Shown: one piece after another, positions 22,085-22,800 of the stretch
Numbering within the stretch: the stretch's first letter is position 1
Layout of the letters: each line of letters begins with the position of its first letter
Source of the DNA: a virus
Length of the DNA: 22,800 nucleotides
IMG/VR virus record: IMGVR_UViG_3300014913_001037
Coordinates: 1-22,800 of that record
Strand: one strand, 5' to 3'
Translations under genes and position numbers: made by a program
The notes under the pieces: model-generated
Database searches by the model: none
Seen by the model: only the letters and a program-made list of their open reading frames with translations
What the model was told of the DNA's origin: nothing

Positions 22085-22104
22085 GAAATTACCGAGGTAA
22101 TCTC
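22085..22104. promoter_or_regulatory. Near-perfect palindrome upstream of the HTH gene (operator candidate)
   Basis: GAAATTACC-GA-GGTAATCTC on the + strand: 9-base arms matching at 8 positions around a 2-base spacer, in the 52-base gap between the tail tube stop and the HTH start. The dyad symmetry and size are typical for XRE repressor operators. A related 5-2-5 element (ATTAC-GT-GTAAT) occurs at 21920-21931 inside the HTH gene. Confidence 0.5.
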
Positions 22105-22118
22105 GCTTCTCAGTTTAA

Positions 22119-22799
22119 TTACGCAGAATAACTTCCTTTATCGTTCTTGAGAGTAATCGTAAGTGGCGTTGCTTGTGCTGGATCGTATAAAGCTCGCAAA
22201 GACAAATTCGCCTTCACGTCAATCGCACTTCGATCCCATTCAGGTGCCGAGTCAAAATAAACGTCTGTCGCTTCTAGAATTAGCTCTTTGTCGCCATTGA
22301 CAATAGTCATCTTCAGTTTCATATGGGTATCATCGCGGTAGCGACTAATATCGGAGTCGGAATGGAATTTTATCGTCATGGCACAAGTGACTTCAATCGG
22401 CCCGGAATAACCAAATGAAGGTTCGGTAGTATTATTGAGAGCATGTTGAAGAATCGTCTCTCTTGCTATCGTCCATTCAGCACTTACAACTTGTCCAAAA
22501 GTCGAATATGCTCCACCTTTGTCACCGATATCAACTGAACCTTGCCATCCTAGAAATGCAGCGCTTGGAGTACCTATAACTGATGCGGGTGATTGTGTGC
22601 CAGAACTCTTACCAACGAAAGTAGACGAATAACCAACCGCTCCTTCACCGGCATTGAAACGAAGCACAAAGTTCGAAAGCATACAGCCTTTGTAAACATA
22701 AGCTTGAGGTTCTTCAGCTCCGCCCGGAGCCTGAAGCTTTGGATAATCTTCGATAGCAAATGAAGGCGGATTTTCCCCCATCACAAATACATGTGTATA
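22119..22799 (-). CDS. Major tail tube protein, 5' end cut by window
   Basis: A 222+ residue protein open to the right edge of the window, so the N-terminus is probably missing; the GTG/ATG at 22781-22784 are likely internal. It reads PPSFAIEDYPKLQ ... QAYVYKGCMLSNFVLRFNAGEG (in pieces) ... SSTFVGKSSG ... ALYDPAQATPLTITLKNDKG, the pattern of siphophage tail tube proteins (GxxxxSxxxxF...G...S.sfvGk). It is followed by the HTH gene, the chaperone and the tape measure in standard tail order. No sheath gene lies between tube and chaperone, supporting a non-contractile tail. Confidence 0.8.
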   Translation of the reverse strand, partial: YTHVFVMGENPPSFAIEDYPKLQAPGGAEEPQAYVYKGCMLSNFVLRFNAGEGAVGYSSTFVGKSSGTQSPASVIGTPSAAFLGWQGSVDIGDKGGAYSTFGQVVSAEWTIARETILQHALNNTTEPSFGYSGPIEVTCAMTIKFHSDSDISRYRDDTHMKLKMTIVNGDKELILEATDVYFDSAPEWDRSAIDVKANLSLRALYDPAQATPLTITLKNDKGSYSA

Positions 22800-22800
22800 A

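Noticed and set aside
1-22800. tRNA genes, CRISPR arrays, insertion sequences, att sites
   Set aside because: No cloverleaf-like segments, regularly spaced repeats, transposase motifs or terminal inverted repeats were seen on either strand by reading; no integrase is present to anchor an att site.

Overview
This window looks like part of a tailed bacteriophage genome (Caudoviricetes) or a prophage. Two gene modules are transcribed toward each other. Genes on the + strand (about 1-10.1 kb) are replication, DNA-modification and accessory genes. Genes on the - strand (about 10.2-22.8 kb) are tail genes, read from right to left. A phage-encoded bacterial-type sliding clamp (DnaN), a DnaC-type helicase loader and strong Shine-Dalgarno sites (AGGAGG types) before most genes point to a bacterial host; I cannot name the host lineage. 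The base composition is moderately AT-rich and looks uniform. I saw no tRNA, CRISPR array, IS element, integrase, capsid, portal, terminase or endolysin gene. Both outermost genes are cut by the window edges.

+ strand, in order: ERCC4-type nuclease with helix-hairpin-helix (5' cut); ASCH-domain protein (TTG start inferred); DnaN clamp; zinc-ribbon membrane protein; cupin of the type II phosphomannose-isomerase type; macro-domain protein; HxGH nucleotidyltransferase; small anchored protein; DUF5131 (Gp37/Gp68-like) protein; an unrecognised protein; a coiled-coil replication-associated protein; DnaC-like ATPase; small Cys-rich, Lys-rich and membrane proteins; a 618-residue DNA methyltransferase carrying five SPPY catalytic motifs; and a 72-residue protein. 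Overlaps and short gaps suggest a few co-transcribed units.

- strand, in transcription order: tail tube protein (5' cut), an XRE-type helix-turn-helix protein sitting oddly inside the tail operon and preceded by a 20-bp near-palindrome, the tail assembly chaperone with a second product in the -1 frame, a minor tail protein, an 1145-residue tape measure protein with exact 44-residue repeats, a tail hub/baseplate protein, a small protein, a baseplate protein with an inserted carbohydrate-binding-like domain, a second fibre-like protein, a trypsin-like serine protease with intact triad, a tail-fibre-like protein, and two small proteins, one of them a membrane protein. No sheath gene is visible after the tube gene, so a long non-contractile (siphovirus-type) tail is likely.

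The observations I rate highest are: (1) the methyltransferase with five tandem motif-IV/recognition-like segments plus a putative clamp-binding peptide, in a genome that encodes its own clamp; (2) a tail-located serine protease; (3) the chaperone frameshift ORF with a 12-bp stem and competing hairpins; (4) a regulator and operator-like palindrome in the middle of the tail operon; and (5) the 44-residue tape-measure repeats.
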